From assembly GCF_010974945.1 (NCBI RefSeq), contig NZ_JAAIVB010000075.1:16493-80492 (forward strand): a DNA stretch of 64,000 nucleotides. Reading direction: 5' to 3'. This DNA comes from Noviherbaspirillum galbum (GTDB lineage: Bacteria > Pseudomonadota > Gammaproteobacteria > Burkholderiales > Burkholderiaceae_D). The notes beneath the pieces were generated by a model. That model was not told the DNA's origin, did no database searches, and saw nothing but the letters and a program-made list of their open reading frames with translations. Numbering within the stretch: the first letter of the stretch is position 1; each line of letters opens with the position of its first letter. Positions 8,901 through 17,769 of this stretch are shown in pieces. Made by a program: the position numbers and the translations under genes.

Positions 8901-9700
8901 AGCCGACCGAAGAACCCTTGGCGGAAGCCCTGGAACAGCGCGTCGAGCGCCTGCTGGCCGACGCGGCGCATGCGGGCCATCCGCTGCGCCAGGCGCTGGG
9001 CGACCTGTACGACGAGTTCCGCGACGCCTTGACGCAGATCGAACGCGTGACCCGGATATCCGATCGTTACCAGAGCATCAGCCAGCAGGAAAAGCTGACG
9101 CTGGCCGAGCGCTACCGCAAGCAGATCCGGCAGCTCGAACGGCTGTCCAGGATATCCGATCGTTACCAGGCGATGATGCGCGACCTCAACGAGGCGCTCA
9201 AGGAAGCCTCGACCAAGGACGCGCTGACCGGGATCGGCAACCGGCGCCTGCTGATGGAAAGCCTCAAGGCGGAAACCGCGCGGGCCGACCGGCTGGAGCG
9301 TCCGTTCACGCTGGTGATGGTGGACGTCGACCGCTTCAAGGCGGTGAACGACCAGTATGGCCACGATGCCGGAGACAAGGTGCTGATCGAAGTCGCGCGG
9401 GTCATCGAGTCGGGGATTCGCGAGTACGACGTCTGCGGACGCTGGGGCGGCGAGGAATTTCTCGTCATCATGCCGGAGATCGATGCGGTCGAGGCCGCCG
9501 CCGTCATTGAACGCATCCGTGCCGCCATCAACGCGCTCAAGGTGTTGTATGGCGAACGCCAGATCGGCATCACCGCCAGCTTCGGCATTGCCGAGCATGC
9601 GCGCGGCGAATCCATTTCCGATTTTCTCAATCGCGCCGACATGGCGCTTTACGCCGCCAAGCGTGCCGGCCGCAACCGCCTGGACATTGCCGCTGCCTGA
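8897..9700 (+). CDS. siaD: SiaD: diguanylate cyclase (GGDEF) with coiled-coil stalk
   Basis: The 267-residue protein makes cyclic di-GMP. The catalytic motif is GGEEF (CGRWGGEEFLVIMP). A RxxD product-inhibition site (REYD) lies exactly five residues upstream, so feedback control is likely intact. The first about 100 residues form a charged, helical stalk with no membrane segment, the part expected to bind SiaC. In this stalk a motif QxERxxRISDRYQ occurs twice, 32 residues apart, and the DNA under it contains a perfect 20-base direct repeat (9054-9073 and 9150-9169). The ATG at 8897 is chosen because it overlaps the siaC stop. Confidence 0.93.
   Translation: MKPTEEPLAEALEQRVERLLADAAHAGHPLRQALGDLYDEFRDALTQIERVTRISDRYQSISQQEKLTLAERYRKQIRQLERLSRISDRYQAMMRDLNEALKEASTKDALTGIGNRRLLMESLKAETARADRLERPFTLVMVDVDRFKAVNDQYGHDAGDKVLIEVARVIESGIREYDVCGRWGGEEFLVIMPEIDAVEAAAVIERIRAAINALKVLYGERQIGITASFGIAEHARGESISDFLNRADMALYAAKRAGRNRLDIAAA
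9054..9169 (+). repeat. 20-bp direct repeat inside the siaD stalk
   Basis: The sequence GGATATCCGATCGTTACCAG occurs at 9054-9073 and again at 9150-9169, both in the siaD reading frame and 96 bases (32 codons) apart. Both copies encode RISDRYQ. The nucleotide identity, beyond what the protein motif demands, suggests a fairly recent internal duplication or gene conversion in the coiled-coil stalk. Confidence 0.9.
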
Positions 9701-9772
9701 TCGGGCAATGCCGGACCGGTCGATGCGCGCCGTCGCCGTTGCACGCGGGCGGCACTTTTTCCGCTTATCACC

Positions 9773-10087
9773 ATGTCCTGGATCCTGCTTTTCATCGCCG
9801 GCCTCTGCGAGGTCGGCTGGGCCGTCGGCCTGAAATACACCGAAGGCTTCACCCGCCTGATTCCTTCCGTGCTCACCGCCATCGCCATGCTGTTCAGCGT
9901 GGTCCTGCTCGGGCTGGCAATGAAAACCCTGCCGGCGGGAACGGCTTATGCGGTGTGGACGGGCATCGGCACCGTTGGCACCGTCATCCTGGGCGCGGTG
10001 TTGCTGGGAGAGCCGATGTCCCTGCCGCGCGTCGCCTGCATTGCCCTCATCGTGTGCGGCATCGCGGGCCTGAAGTTCTTGAGCTGA
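9773..10087 (+). CDS. sugE: Small multidrug resistance family exporter, SugE/Gdx type
   Basis: The 104-residue protein has four transmembrane helices. The essential membrane Glu sits in helix 1 ([20 protein letters not shown]), a pattern typical of the SugE/Gdx branch, which exports guanidinium or quaternary ammonium ions, rather than Emr[32 protein letters not shown] is the conserved helix 2-3 region. I looked for a guanidine riboswitch in the 70 bases upstream and found none convincing. Confidence 0.9.
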   Translation: MSWILLFIAGLCEVGWAVGLKYTEGFTRLIPSVLTAIAMLFSVVLLGLAMKTLPAGTAYAVWTGIGTVGTVILGAVLLGEPMSLPRVACIALIVCGIAGLKFLS

Positions 10088-10120
10088 CGATCGAAGGCGA
10101 AACCATTACCGCCTCATCCG

Positions 10121-10150
10121 CTGTCATTTCCGCGCGGGCGGGAATCCCGT
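10121..10150 (+). repeat. REP/dRS3-like palindromic repeat, copy A
   Basis: A GTCATTTCCGCGCGGGCGGG-type palindrome followed by AATCCCGTC lies between the convergent ends of sugE and the SET-domain gene. It shares the consensus GTCATTCCCGC-N-GGCGGGAATCC with copies at 15253-15300 and 40609-40695. It can fold on either strand and may serve as a shared transcription stop. Confidence 0.6.
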
Positions 10151-10641
10151 CAGGCCGCCTTGCGCTTCTTCGGCGCCAGCAGCGTGTGCCGGCAGGTCTT
10201 CGCGCCGCAGCGGCACTCGTAGGCTTTCTTGATGGCCGGGGTGTGGCGCTGTTCCAGGATCAGGCCATAGTCGTAGTTCAGTTCCTCGCCCTCGCGCAGG
10301 TCGCGCAGCGCGTAGATGTACACCCGGCCGTCTTCCTCGCGCGCTTCGCAGTTCGGCTCGCAGGAGTGGTTGATCCAGCGTGCGCTGTTGCCGAGGCGGC
10401 CGCCATCGATGATCTTGCCGTCCTCCAGGCTGAAGAAGAAGGTATGGAAGCAGTCGGCCGGCTTGAGGTTTTCCCGGCGTTCCGCTTCGCGCGAGCTGAT
10501 GATCTCGCCCTTGTACTCGACGATGCGGCTGCCTTCGGCGATGTCGCGGGCCGCGAAGACGCCCTTGCCATGCACCGGCGAGTCCTGGACGATGATCTTG
10601 CCGCTTCGGCGGGGCGCTTCGGGTTTCTGAGCTGTGGTCAT
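10150..10641 (-). CDS. SET-domain protein-lysine N-methyltransferase
   Basis: This compact 163-residue protein consists almost entirely of a SET domain. It starts with SPVHGKGVFAARDIAEGSRIVEYKGE, contains the AdoMet-binding and pseudoknot motif ARWINHSCEPNCEA, then ELNYDYG, and ends with a post-SET Cys cluster (ECRCGAKTCR). All key motifs are intact, so it should be active. Such bacterial SET proteins are known in several phyla but their substrates are mostly unknown; a histone-like or ribosomal protein is possible. A basic PKKRKAA tail could bind nucleic acid. Confidence 0.9.
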   Translation of the reverse strand: MTTAQKPEAPRRSGKIIVQDSPVHGKGVFAARDIAEGSRIVEYKGEIISSREAERRENLKPADCFHTFFFSLEDGKIIDGGRLGNSARWINHSCEPNCEAREEDGRVYIYALRDLREGEELNYDYGLILEQRHTPAIKKAYECRCGAKTCRHTLLAPKKRKAA

Positions 10642-10784
10642 GTGGCGTGCGTTCGGCAGGCGTTCGGTGGGAATGCGGAATTATCTCAATTTATTGGCCG
10701 GAAGAGTCATTCCCGATTCGATAAAATGCAATGCTCGTTCACGCTGGCGCATCGGCGAATGATTTGCCCGATGCCCGATCCTCC

Positions 10785-12692
10785 ATGACCCGTCCCCTGA
10801 CACCAGCAAGCCTGTCGTTCACCGGCGGCGTGCCGCGCGCGCCCGCCTACGATGACATCTACCACTCGGCCGATGGCGGCCTGGGGCAGGCGCGGCATGT
10901 CTTCCTCGGCGGGAACGGGCTGCCGGGACGCTGGCAGGATCGCGAGCGCTTCACCATCCTCGAGACCGGTTTCGGCATGGGCGTGAATTTCCTCGCCACC
11001 TGGCAGGCATGGCGCGATGATCCGCGCCGCTGCGCCCGGCTGCATTACCTTGCCATCGAAAAGCATCCTTTCAAAGAGCCCGAGCTGGCCGTGCTGCACG
11101 GCATGTGGCCGGAACTGGCCTCGCTGTCCGCCGCGCTGCGCGGCGCCTGGCCGCCCTTGACCCCCGGCTTCCACCGGCTGCTGCTCGACGAGGGGCGCGT
11201 CGTGCTTACACTCGCGTTCGGCGACATTGCCGATTGCCTGCCGCAGGTCGAGGCGCGCGCCGATGCCTTTTATCTCGATGGCTTCGCGCCCCGCAAGAAC
11301 CCCGGGATGTGGGATCCGGTGCGCCTCGCGCGCCTGAACCGGGTGGCCGCCTCCGACGCCACCCTGGCAACCTATACCGTGGCCGGCGCAGTGCGCCGGG
11401 CGCTTGCCCAGGGCGGCTTCGCCTGCGAGAAGCGCCCGGGTTTCGGCCGCAAGCGCCACATGCTCGCGGCCGTCTATGCGCCGCGCTGGTCCGTTCCGCC
11501 GGTCGCGCGTCCCGCCGAGCGCCATGCCATGGTGATCGGCGCGGGCATCGCCGGCAGCGCCGCGTGCGAGCGCCTCGCCGCGCGCGGCTGGCGCGTGACG
11601 CTGCTCGAACGCCAGCCGGCGCCCGCGACGGAGGCGTCGGGCAACCTCGCCGGCATCGTCATGCCGCTGTTGTCGCGCGACGATAACCTGCCATCCCGGC
11701 TGGCGCGCGCCGCCTACCTGTTCGCGCTGAGGCTCGCCGGCCAGGTCGGCGGCGCCGGAATCGCCTTCGATGGCGCTGCCTGCGGCGTGCTGCAGCTTGC
11801 GCGCGACGCGGACCACGCCGGCATCCAGCGCGCGACCCTCGCGGAAGGAGGGTATCCGGAAGACTTCGCGCGCTGGATGACGCCCGGCGACGTGGCGCTG
11901 GCCACCGGCCATGCCGGCTCATCCGGCGGCTGGCTCTTTCCGCAGGGCGGCTGGCTGCGTCCCGCCAGCTTCTGCCAGGCCTTGCTGGGCGCCTGCGGCG
12001 CGCGGCTGGAAGCTTTTTTCGGCGCGGACGTGGCGGCGCTCCGGCATACGGGGGCGGGCTGGGAGGCGCTGGATGCCAGAGGGGAAATCCTTGCCGCCGC
12101 CCCGGTGCTGGTGATCGCGAACGGCGCGCTCGCCGGCACGCTGGCGCAGACCCGCGGGCTGCCCCTGCAAGCGGTGCGCGGACAGGTGACGCACGTGCCG
12201 GCCCGGTTCCTGCCGCCGTTGCCGATGGTGGTCTGCGGCGATGGCTACGTCACGCCGCCCAGCGCGGGCATGTGTTGCGTGGGAGCCAGCTACGACCTCG
12301 ATGCCGATCCCCGGCTGCGCAACGACAGCCAGCATGGCAACCTCGAGAAGCTGTCCCAGCTGCTGCCGCAGGCCGCGCTTCCGGCAACGCTGCCGCTGGC
12401 CGGAAAGGTCGGATTCCGTTCCGTGGCGCCGGACCGCCTTCCCCTCGCCGGCGCCCTTCCCGACTTCGAGGCAAGGATCACGGGCAGCCGCCTGCGCGAC
12501 GTTCCCCGCCTGCCCGGCGCCTACGGCTTGCTCGGCTATGCGTCGCGCGGCCTGATCTGGGCGCCGCTGGCGGCGGAACTGCTGGCGTCCCTGCTGGAAG
12601 GCGAGCCCCTGCCGGTCGAGGCGGAACTCGCGGCGGCGCTGGATCCGGGAAGGTTCGCATTGAAGGCATTCCGCCGCGCGGACCCGACCTGA
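10785..12692 (+). CDS. mnmC: Bifunctional tRNA mnm5s2U biosynthesis protein MnmC (MnmD methyltransferase + FAD oxidoreductase)
   Basis: The 635-residue protein finishes the mnm5(s2)U34 modification of tRNAs. The N-terminal half (about 1-235) is the methyltransferase: FTILETGFGMGVNFLATW (AdoMet site) and DAFYLDGFAPRKNPGMW. The C-terminal half is the FAD-dependent demodifying oxidoreductase, with the Rossmann motif VIGAGIAGSAACERLAARGW at about residue 246 and a late GLLGYASRGLIWAPLAAELLA. Both halves are intact. The ATG at 10785 begins right before the conserved TPASLSFTGGVPRAPAYDDIY; an upstream in-frame start at 10731 is less likely. Confidence 0.93.
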   Translation: MTRPLTPASLSFTGGVPRAPAYDDIYHSADGGLGQARHVFLGGNGLPGRWQDRERFTILETGFGMGVNFLATWQAWRDDPRRCARLHYLAIEKHPFKEPELAVLHGMWPELASLSAALRGAWPPLTPGFHRLLLDEGRVVLTLAFGDIADCLPQVEARADAFYLDGFAPRKNPGMWDPVRLARLNRVAASDATLATYTVAGAVRRALAQGGFACEKRPGFGRKRHMLAAVYAPRWSVPPVARPAERHAMVIGAGIAGSAACERLAARGWRVTLLERQPAPATEASGNLAGIVMPLLSRDDNLPSRLARAAYLFALRLAGQVGGAGIAFDGAACGVLQLARDADHAGIQRATLAEGGYPEDFARWMTPGDVALATGHAGSSGGWLFPQGGWLRPASFCQALLGACGARLEAFFGADVAALRHTGAGWEALDARGEILAAAPVLVIANGALAGTLAQTRGLPLQAVRGQVTHVPARFLPPLPMVVCGDGYVTPPSAGMCCVGASYDLDADPRLRNDSQHGNLEKLSQLLPQAALPATLPLAGKVGFRSVAPDRLPLAGALPDFEARITGSRLRDVPRLPGAYGLLGYASRGLIWAPLAAELLASLLEGEPLPVEAELAAALDPGRFALKAFRRADPT

Positions 12693-12839
12693 CCGTTATT
12701 TGTGCTTGCGGCGAGGCACGCCGGCCCGCTTCGGTTTATGCTATCCCTAAGTCAACGCGATGCCGGAGGCGGGGATGGGGCAAGGCCGGAGGGAATGTAA
12801 CGCCGTCATGCGTGTCAGATCCTGCAACCAGGAGACGGC

Positions 12840-15221
12840 ATGAAGAAGATTCTCAAAATCGCGCTGGTGGCCGTGGCGGCGCTGGCCATCTTGCTCATCG
12901 GCGCGGCGGCCGTCATCTCGGCCACCTTCGACCCCAACGACTACAAGCCGCTGATCATCCGCCAGGTGCAGGAAAAGAAGCAGCGCACCCTCGTCATTCC
13001 AGGCGACATCAAGCTGAGCTTCTTCCCCAAGCTGGGCGCCGACCTCGGCAAGCTCAGCCTCTCCGAACATGGCGGGGCAGGTGAATTCGCCGCCGTCGAC
13101 CATGCCAAGGTATCGCTCGCGCTGTTTCCTCTGCTGCGCCGCCAGCTGGTCGTCGACCACGTGCAGGTCGATGGCCTGCGCGTCAGCGTGAAGCGGTTCA
13201 AGGATGGCACCACCAGCATCGACGATCTTCTTTCCAAGGACGAAAAGGGCGGGCAGGCGCTGCGCTTCGACATCGACGGCGTGCGCGTCAGCAATGCCCG
13301 CCTGCGCTACGACGACAGGCAGCAGGACCGGGTGATCGACATCGACCGGCTCGCGCTCGACACCGGCCGGCTGGCCGACGGCGCCGCCAGCAAGCTCAAG
13401 GTGACCGCGGCGCTCAAGGTGGACCATCCGAAGGTCGATGCGGACATCAGCCTCAACACCGGGTTCCGGGTCGATCTCGCGGCGGGCCGCTATGCCGTGA
13501 ACGGCCTCGACGCCGACATCAAGGGCGCCCTGCTCGACTTTCGCGACCTCGCGCTCAAGCTTGGCGGCAATGCCGATCTCGCTCCCGCCGCCAAGCGATT
13601 TTCCCTGGAAGACATCAAGATCAATGGCACGGCAAGGCAGGCCGACGGCACCCTCGAGCTGTCGCTGGCAGTGCCGAGGCTGGCGGTCACCGACCGCAAG
13701 GTGGAAGGCGGAAAGCTCGATGGACAGGTGAAGAGCAGCGGCAAGGAGCGGCAGCTCGGCGCCACGTTCTCCATGCCTTCCTTCGACGGCACGCCCGCCG
13801 CCTTCCGCATTCCCGCCCTCTCCCTCGATGCGTTTCTTCGCGACGCCGGCACCGACGTCAGCGCCAAGATCAGCGGCGCGCTGGCAGGCGACATCGAAAA
13901 GTTGTCGTTATCGTCACCGCAGCTTGCGATGAGGCTGTCCGGCAAGAACGCGGGCAAGGCGGTGGAGGGCAACATCACGACCTCGCTGGCCGCCGACCTC
14001 GGCCGGCAAGTCATCGACCTGCCCGCGATGTCACTGCAGCTTGCCTTGCCGACCGACGGCGGCAGCCTGTCCCTGAAAAGCAAGGGCAGCATGAACTTAA
14101 ACCTGGACAAGCACAGCCTTGCCTCGGCGTTCACCGGCACGCTCGACGACAGCGCCTTCGACGCAAAGATCGGCATGACGGCGTTTTCGCCGCCGGCGTT
14201 CCGCTTCGACATCGGCATCGACAAGCTCGACCTCGACCGCTACCAGTCGCGCCCGCCGGCCGATGCGCCGCAGCCCGCCAAGCCGCAGGCCGATGCGGCC
14301 GCCGACAAGCCGATCGATGTCTCGGCATTGAAGTCCCTGCATGCGGAAGGCAGCCTGCGCGTGGGCGCATTCAAGGTGCGCAACCTGCGCGGCACCAACC
14401 TGAGCGCGCAACTGCATTCTGCCGGCGGCGAAGCCCGGCTCGGCCCGATCGCCGCCGAACTGTATGGCGGGCGGCTGGCCGGCGAGGCATCGGTCGCCGC
14501 GACGACGCCCGCGCGGGTCAGCATGCGGCAGGCATTGTCCGGCATCGACGTCGGCCCGCTTCTGAAGGATTTCACCGGCAAGAACATGCTTGATGGCAGG
14601 GGCAACGTCCAGCTCGACGTGCGCGGAAGCGGCGCCACCACGGCCCAGATCAAGCGCGCGCTGGATGGCTCCGCCCGCGTCGAGCTCAAGGATGGCGCGG
14701 TGCGCGGCATCAACCTCGCGAAGGTGATCCGCGACGCCAAGGCAAAGATCGGCGTCATCCGCGGCGGCGAGGCGCCGCAGAGCGGAGTCTCTTCCGAAAA
14801 CGAGAAAACCGACTTCAGCGATCTGTCGGCCAGCGTCCGCATCGCGAACGGTATTGCGCATAACGACGACCTGTCGGTGAAGTCTCCCTTGCTGCGGATC
14901 GGCGGCGCGGGAGACATCGACCTTGGCGCCGACAAGCTGGACTACCTGGTCAAGGCGACGGTGGTGAGTTCGCTGCAGGGGCAGGGCGGCCCAGAGCTCG
15001 AGGCGCTCAAGGGGCTGACGGTGCCGGTGAAACTGTCGGGGCCGTTTTCCTCCATCCAGTGGCACATCGACTTTGCCGGCTTGGCAAGCGAGCTCGCGCG
15101 GCAGAAGGTGGATGAGAAAAAGGAAGAGGTCCGCTCCAGGGCGCAGAAGGCCATCGATGAGCAGAAGGGCAAGGTGCAGGAACAGATTCAGGACAAGTTG
15201 AAGGGATTGTTTGGGAGGTAA
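12840..15221 (+). CDS. AsmA family protein
   Basis: A 793-residue envelope protein. It opens with a short cytoplasmic Lys-rich tip and a single hydrophobic anchor (IALVAVAALAILLIGAAAVI), followed by the AsmA motif ATFDPNDYKPLIIRQVQEKKQRTLVIPGDI and a long beta-rich periplasmic region. The C-terminal AsmA domain includes GIDVGPLLKDF and ALDGSARVELKDGAVRGINLAK. It ends in a Lys/Glu-rich coiled coil and GLFGR. AsmA-like proteins belong to the bridge-like group implicated in phospholipid traffic to the outer membrane. AGGAGAC precedes the ATG. Confidence 0.9.
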   Translation: MKKILKIALVAVAALAILLIGAAAVISATFDPNDYKPLIIRQVQEKKQRTLVIPGDIKLSFFPKLGADLGKLSLSEHGGAGEFAAVDHAKVSLALFPLLRRQLVVDHVQVDGLRVSVKRFKDGTTSIDDLLSKDEKGGQALRFDIDGVRVSNARLRYDDRQQDRVIDIDRLALDTGRLADGAASKLKVTAALKVDHPKVDADISLNTGFRVDLAAGRYAVNGLDADIKGALLDFRDLALKLGGNADLAPAAKRFSLEDIKINGTARQADGTLELSLAVPRLAVTDRKVEGGKLDGQVKSSGKERQLGATFSMPSFDGTPAAFRIPALSLDAFLRDAGTDVSAKISGALAGDIEKLSLSSPQLAMRLSGKNAGKAVEGNITTSLAADLGRQVIDLPAMSLQLALPTDGGSLSLKSKGSMNLNLDKHSLASAFTGTLDDSAFDAKIGMTAFSPPAFRFDIGIDKLDLDRYQSRPPADAPQPAKPQADAAADKPIDVSALKSLHAEGSLRVGAFKVRNLRGTNLSAQLHSAGGEARLGPIAAELYGGRLAGEASVAATTPARVSMRQALSGIDVGPLLKDFTGKNMLDGRGNVQLDVRGSGATTAQIKRALDGSARVELKDGAVRGINLAKVIRDAKAKIGVIRGGEAPQSGVSSENEKTDFSDLSASVRIANGIAHNDDLSVKSPLLRIGGAGDIDLGADKLDYLVKATVVSSLQGQGGPELEALKGLTVPVKLSGPFSSIQWHIDFAGLASELARQKVDEKKEEVRSRAQKAIDEQKGKVQEQIQDKLKGLFGR

Positions 15222-15818
15222 GCGGGGAGGTTTCGTTGGCGTGAGCGGTTACCGTCGTCATTCCTGCCGCCTGTCATTCTTGCCCACACGGGAATGACAG
15301 CATTGCACGCTTGCGCATCCTCATCCAACGACGCAAACCATCCCCATCCGCATCAAGATTTTCCCCATCACTGCATATCGCCTGAACGCGTTGTCACGTT
15401 GACCTCGCAATCATTAAAACAGCGCTAATTTTGTTATTCATTTCTTCCGTTTGAGCGTGTCGCGCAGCGAACATCTCGCATGCAGAAATTCACGCCGGCG
15501 ATTCTCGCTTCAGCTCGCGCGCCCATGTCGCGTTTTCGCAAAACACCCTTGTCCTTACTGCACGTTTTCGGAGCGGTACTGACCACGATGACGCAAAAAA
15601 GTTTTGCGCAATCGATCGCGCCACGCAAAAAAACAGCCCCGAAATATCGCTTTGAAAAGACCACTTGAAAAGCGTTTTTCCTAACTCGTTCCGCTTACAA
15701 AAAAAAGCGAAGAATTTCCTATCGACTCCAGAAAAGTGCGCGTATTATGAAATTGCGGAGTGGAAATTCAATCTGTATCCGACACCCAAATGACCGGTAG
15801 ATTTACAAAGGAAACCCC
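15222..15818. other. Long AT-rich intergenic region upstream of prkA
   Basis: About 600 bases without a convincing gene; short frames on both strands have no family features. The first part holds a REP-like hairpin. From about 15400 the base composition becomes clearly AT-rich. It contains a palindrome CGCAAAA-AAG-TTTTGCG (15592-15608), a second ACGCAAAAAA copy at about 15632, a near-palindrome GCGCAATCGATCGCGC, and TTGAAAAG twice near 15650-15670. A TATTAT hexamer at about 15745 could be a -10 box. It is probably a complex control region for the prkA operon. Confidence 0.6.
15253..15300 (+). repeat. REP/dRS3-like repeat with hairpin, copy B
   Basis: Two GTCATTC-type half units lie here. The second forms a perfect stem CTGTCATTC (15271-15279) with GAATGACAG (15292-15300). 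It starts about 30 bases after the asmA-family stop and could end its transcription. Related copies are at 10121 and 40609. Confidence 0.65.
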
Positions 15819-17741
15819 ATGAAGATCTTTGACAACTACGCATCACGGTATGAGCGGACTCGGGAAGAGGAATACTCCCTGCAAGAATATCTGGAATTGT
15901 GCAAGCGCGACCGACTCGCCTATGCGAGCGCCGCCGAACGCATGCTGGAAGCGATCGGCGAGCCTGAGCTGGTGGACACGCGTCACGATCCGCGGCTCTC
16001 GCGTATCTTCGCCAACAAGGTTATCAAAATTTATCCTGCGTTCCGCGAGTTCTACGGAATGGAGGAAGTCATCGAGCAGGTTGTTTCCTATTTCCGTCAC
16101 GCTGCCCAAGGCCTCGAAGAACGCAAGCAGGTTCTTTATCTCCTCGGCCCCGTCGGCGGCGGCAAGTCCTCCATCGCCGAGAAGCTCAAGGCCCTGATGG
16201 AGCGCGTTCCCTTCTACTGCATCAAAGGCTCGCCGGTGAATGAATCGCCGCTCGGCCTGTTCGACGCGGATGAAGACGGCGCCATCCTCGAAGAGGACTT
16301 CGGCATTCCCCGCCGTTACCTCAAGACCATCCCCAGCCCGTGGGCGGTGAAGCGCCTGCAGGAATTCAACGGCGACATCAACCAGTTCCGCGTGGTCAAG
16401 CGCTATCCCTCCGTGCTCAAGCAGGTTGCGATTTCCAAGACCGAGCCGGGCGACGAAAACAACCAGGACATTTCTTCCCTGGTCGGCAAGGTCGACATCC
16501 GTAAGCTGGAAGACTTTTCCCAGGACGATCCGGACGCCTACAGCTATTCCGGCGGCCTGTGCCTGTCCAACCAGGGCCTGATGGAATTCGTCGAGATGTT
16601 CAAGGCGCCGATCAAGGTGCTGCATCCGCTGCTGACCGCAACGCAGGAAGGCAACTACAAGGGCACCGAAGGCTTCGGCGCGATTCCCTTCGACGGCGTC
16701 GTCCTGGCGCACTCCAACGAATCGGAGTGGAAAGCCTTCCGCAACAACAAGAACAACGAGGCATTCCTCGACCGTATCTACATCGTGAAGGTGCCTTACT
16801 GCCTGCGCGTATCCGAAGAAACCAAGATCTACGACAAGCTCATCCGCTCCTCGTCGCTGGGCAACGCGCCCTGCGCCCCAGGAACGTTGAAGATGATGGC
16901 GCAGTTCGCGGTGCTGTCGCGCCTGAAGGAACCGGAGAACTCCAGCGTCTTCTCCAAGATGCAGGTGTATGACGGCGAGAACCTGAAGGACACCGACCCC
17001 AAGGCCAAGTCGCGCCAGGAGTACACGGACTACGCCGGCGTGGACGAAGGCATGAACGGCCTGTCGACCCGCTTCGCGTACAAGATCCTTTCCCGCGTGT
17101 TCAACTTCGACACCACCGAGGTGGCGGCCAATCCGGTGCACCTGCTCTACGTGCTCGAGCAGCAGATCGAGCGCGAGCAGTTCCCGCCGGAGACCGAACA
17201 GAAGTACATGTCCTTCATCAAGGAATATCTGGCCCAGCGCTACGTGGAGTTCATCGGCAAGGAGATCCAGACGGCTTACCTCGAGAGCTATTCCGAGTAT
17301 GGCCAGAACATCTTCGACCGCTACGTGACCTTCGCCGACTTCTGGATCCAGGACCAGGAATTCCGCGATCCGGACACAGGCGAGAGCTTCGACCGCGAAT
17401 CGCTTAACGCCGAGCTGGAAAAGATCGAGAAGCCGGCAGGCATCTCGAATCCGAAGGACTTCCGCAACGAGATCGTCAACTTCGTGCTGCGCGCCCGCGC
17501 GCAGAACAATGGCAAGAATCCGGTGTGGACCAGCTACGAGAAGCTGCGCACGGTGATCGAGAAAAAGATGTTCTCGAACACCGAGGAACTGCTGCCAGTG
17601 ATTTCCTTCAACGCCAAGGCAAGCGCCGACGATGCGAACAAGCACCAGGAGTTCGTGTCGCGCATGGTGGCGAAGGGATACACCGCCAAGCAGGTGCGTT
17701 TGCTCTGCGAGTGGTACCTGCGCGTGAGGAAGTCCTCCTAA
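15819..17741 (+). CDS. prkA: PrkA family serine protein kinase (YeaG)
   Basis: The 640-residue protein is the PrkA/YeaG AAA-type serine kinase. It has the characteristic N-terminus (IFDNYASRYERTREEEYSLQEYL), a Walker A at about residue 107 (LLGPVGGGKSSIAEKLK), and the FNGDINQFRVVKRYPSVLKQVAISKTEPGDENNQD block of the family. A C-terminal PrkA kinase-like domain follows (EEIQT..DFWIQDQEFRDPDTGE region). It is the first gene of prkA-yeaH-spoVR, which in enterobacteria responds to nutrient and acid stress. AAAGGAAA precedes the ATG. Confidence 0.95.
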   Translation: MKIFDNYASRYERTREEEYSLQEYLELCKRDRLAYASAAERMLEAIGEPELVDTRHDPRLSRIFANKVIKIYPAFREFYGMEEVIEQVVSYFRHAAQGLEERKQVLYLLGPVGGGKSSIAEKLKALMERVPFYCIKGSPVNESPLGLFDADEDGAILEEDFGIPRRYLKTIPSPWAVKRLQEFNGDINQFRVVKRYPSVLKQVAISKTEPGDENNQDISSLVGKVDIRKLEDFSQDDPDAYSYSGGLCLSNQGLMEFVEMFKAPIKVLHPLLTATQEGNYKGTEGFGAIPFDGVVLAHSNESEWKAFRNNKNNEAFLDRIYIVKVPYCLRVSEETKIYDKLIRSSSLGNAPCAPGTLKMMAQFAVLSRLKEPENSSVFSKMQVYDGENLKDTDPKAKSRQEYTDYAGVDEGMNGLSTRFAYKILSRVFNFDTTEVAANPVHLLYVLEQQIEREQFPPETEQKYMSFIKEYLAQRYVEFIGKEIQTAYLESYSEYGQNIFDRYVTFADFWIQDQEFRDPDTGESFDRESLNAELEKIEKPAGISNPKDFRNEIVNFVLRARAQNNGKNPVWTSYEKLRTVIEKKMFSNTEELLPVISFNAKASADDANKHQEFVSRMVAKGYTAKQVRLLCEWYLRVRKSS

Positions 17742-17769
17742 AGCGCCAGCGCGCAAGCGCTCATCATGC

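Noticed and set aside
9701..9772. Possible guanidine riboswitch before the SugE/Gdx-type exporter
   Set aside because: No paired hairpins with ACGR loops (guanidine-II) or other known guanidine motif could be seen in the short upstream region.
15434..15668. Overlapping short ORFs on both strands upstream of prkA (76 aa minus, 62 aa plus)
   Set aside because: They overlap each other in a low-GC control region, show no family features, and lack good ribosome-binding sites.
15740..15760. Possible sigma-54 promoter before prkA
   Set aside because: A TTGC is present but the GG element is missing at the -24 position.
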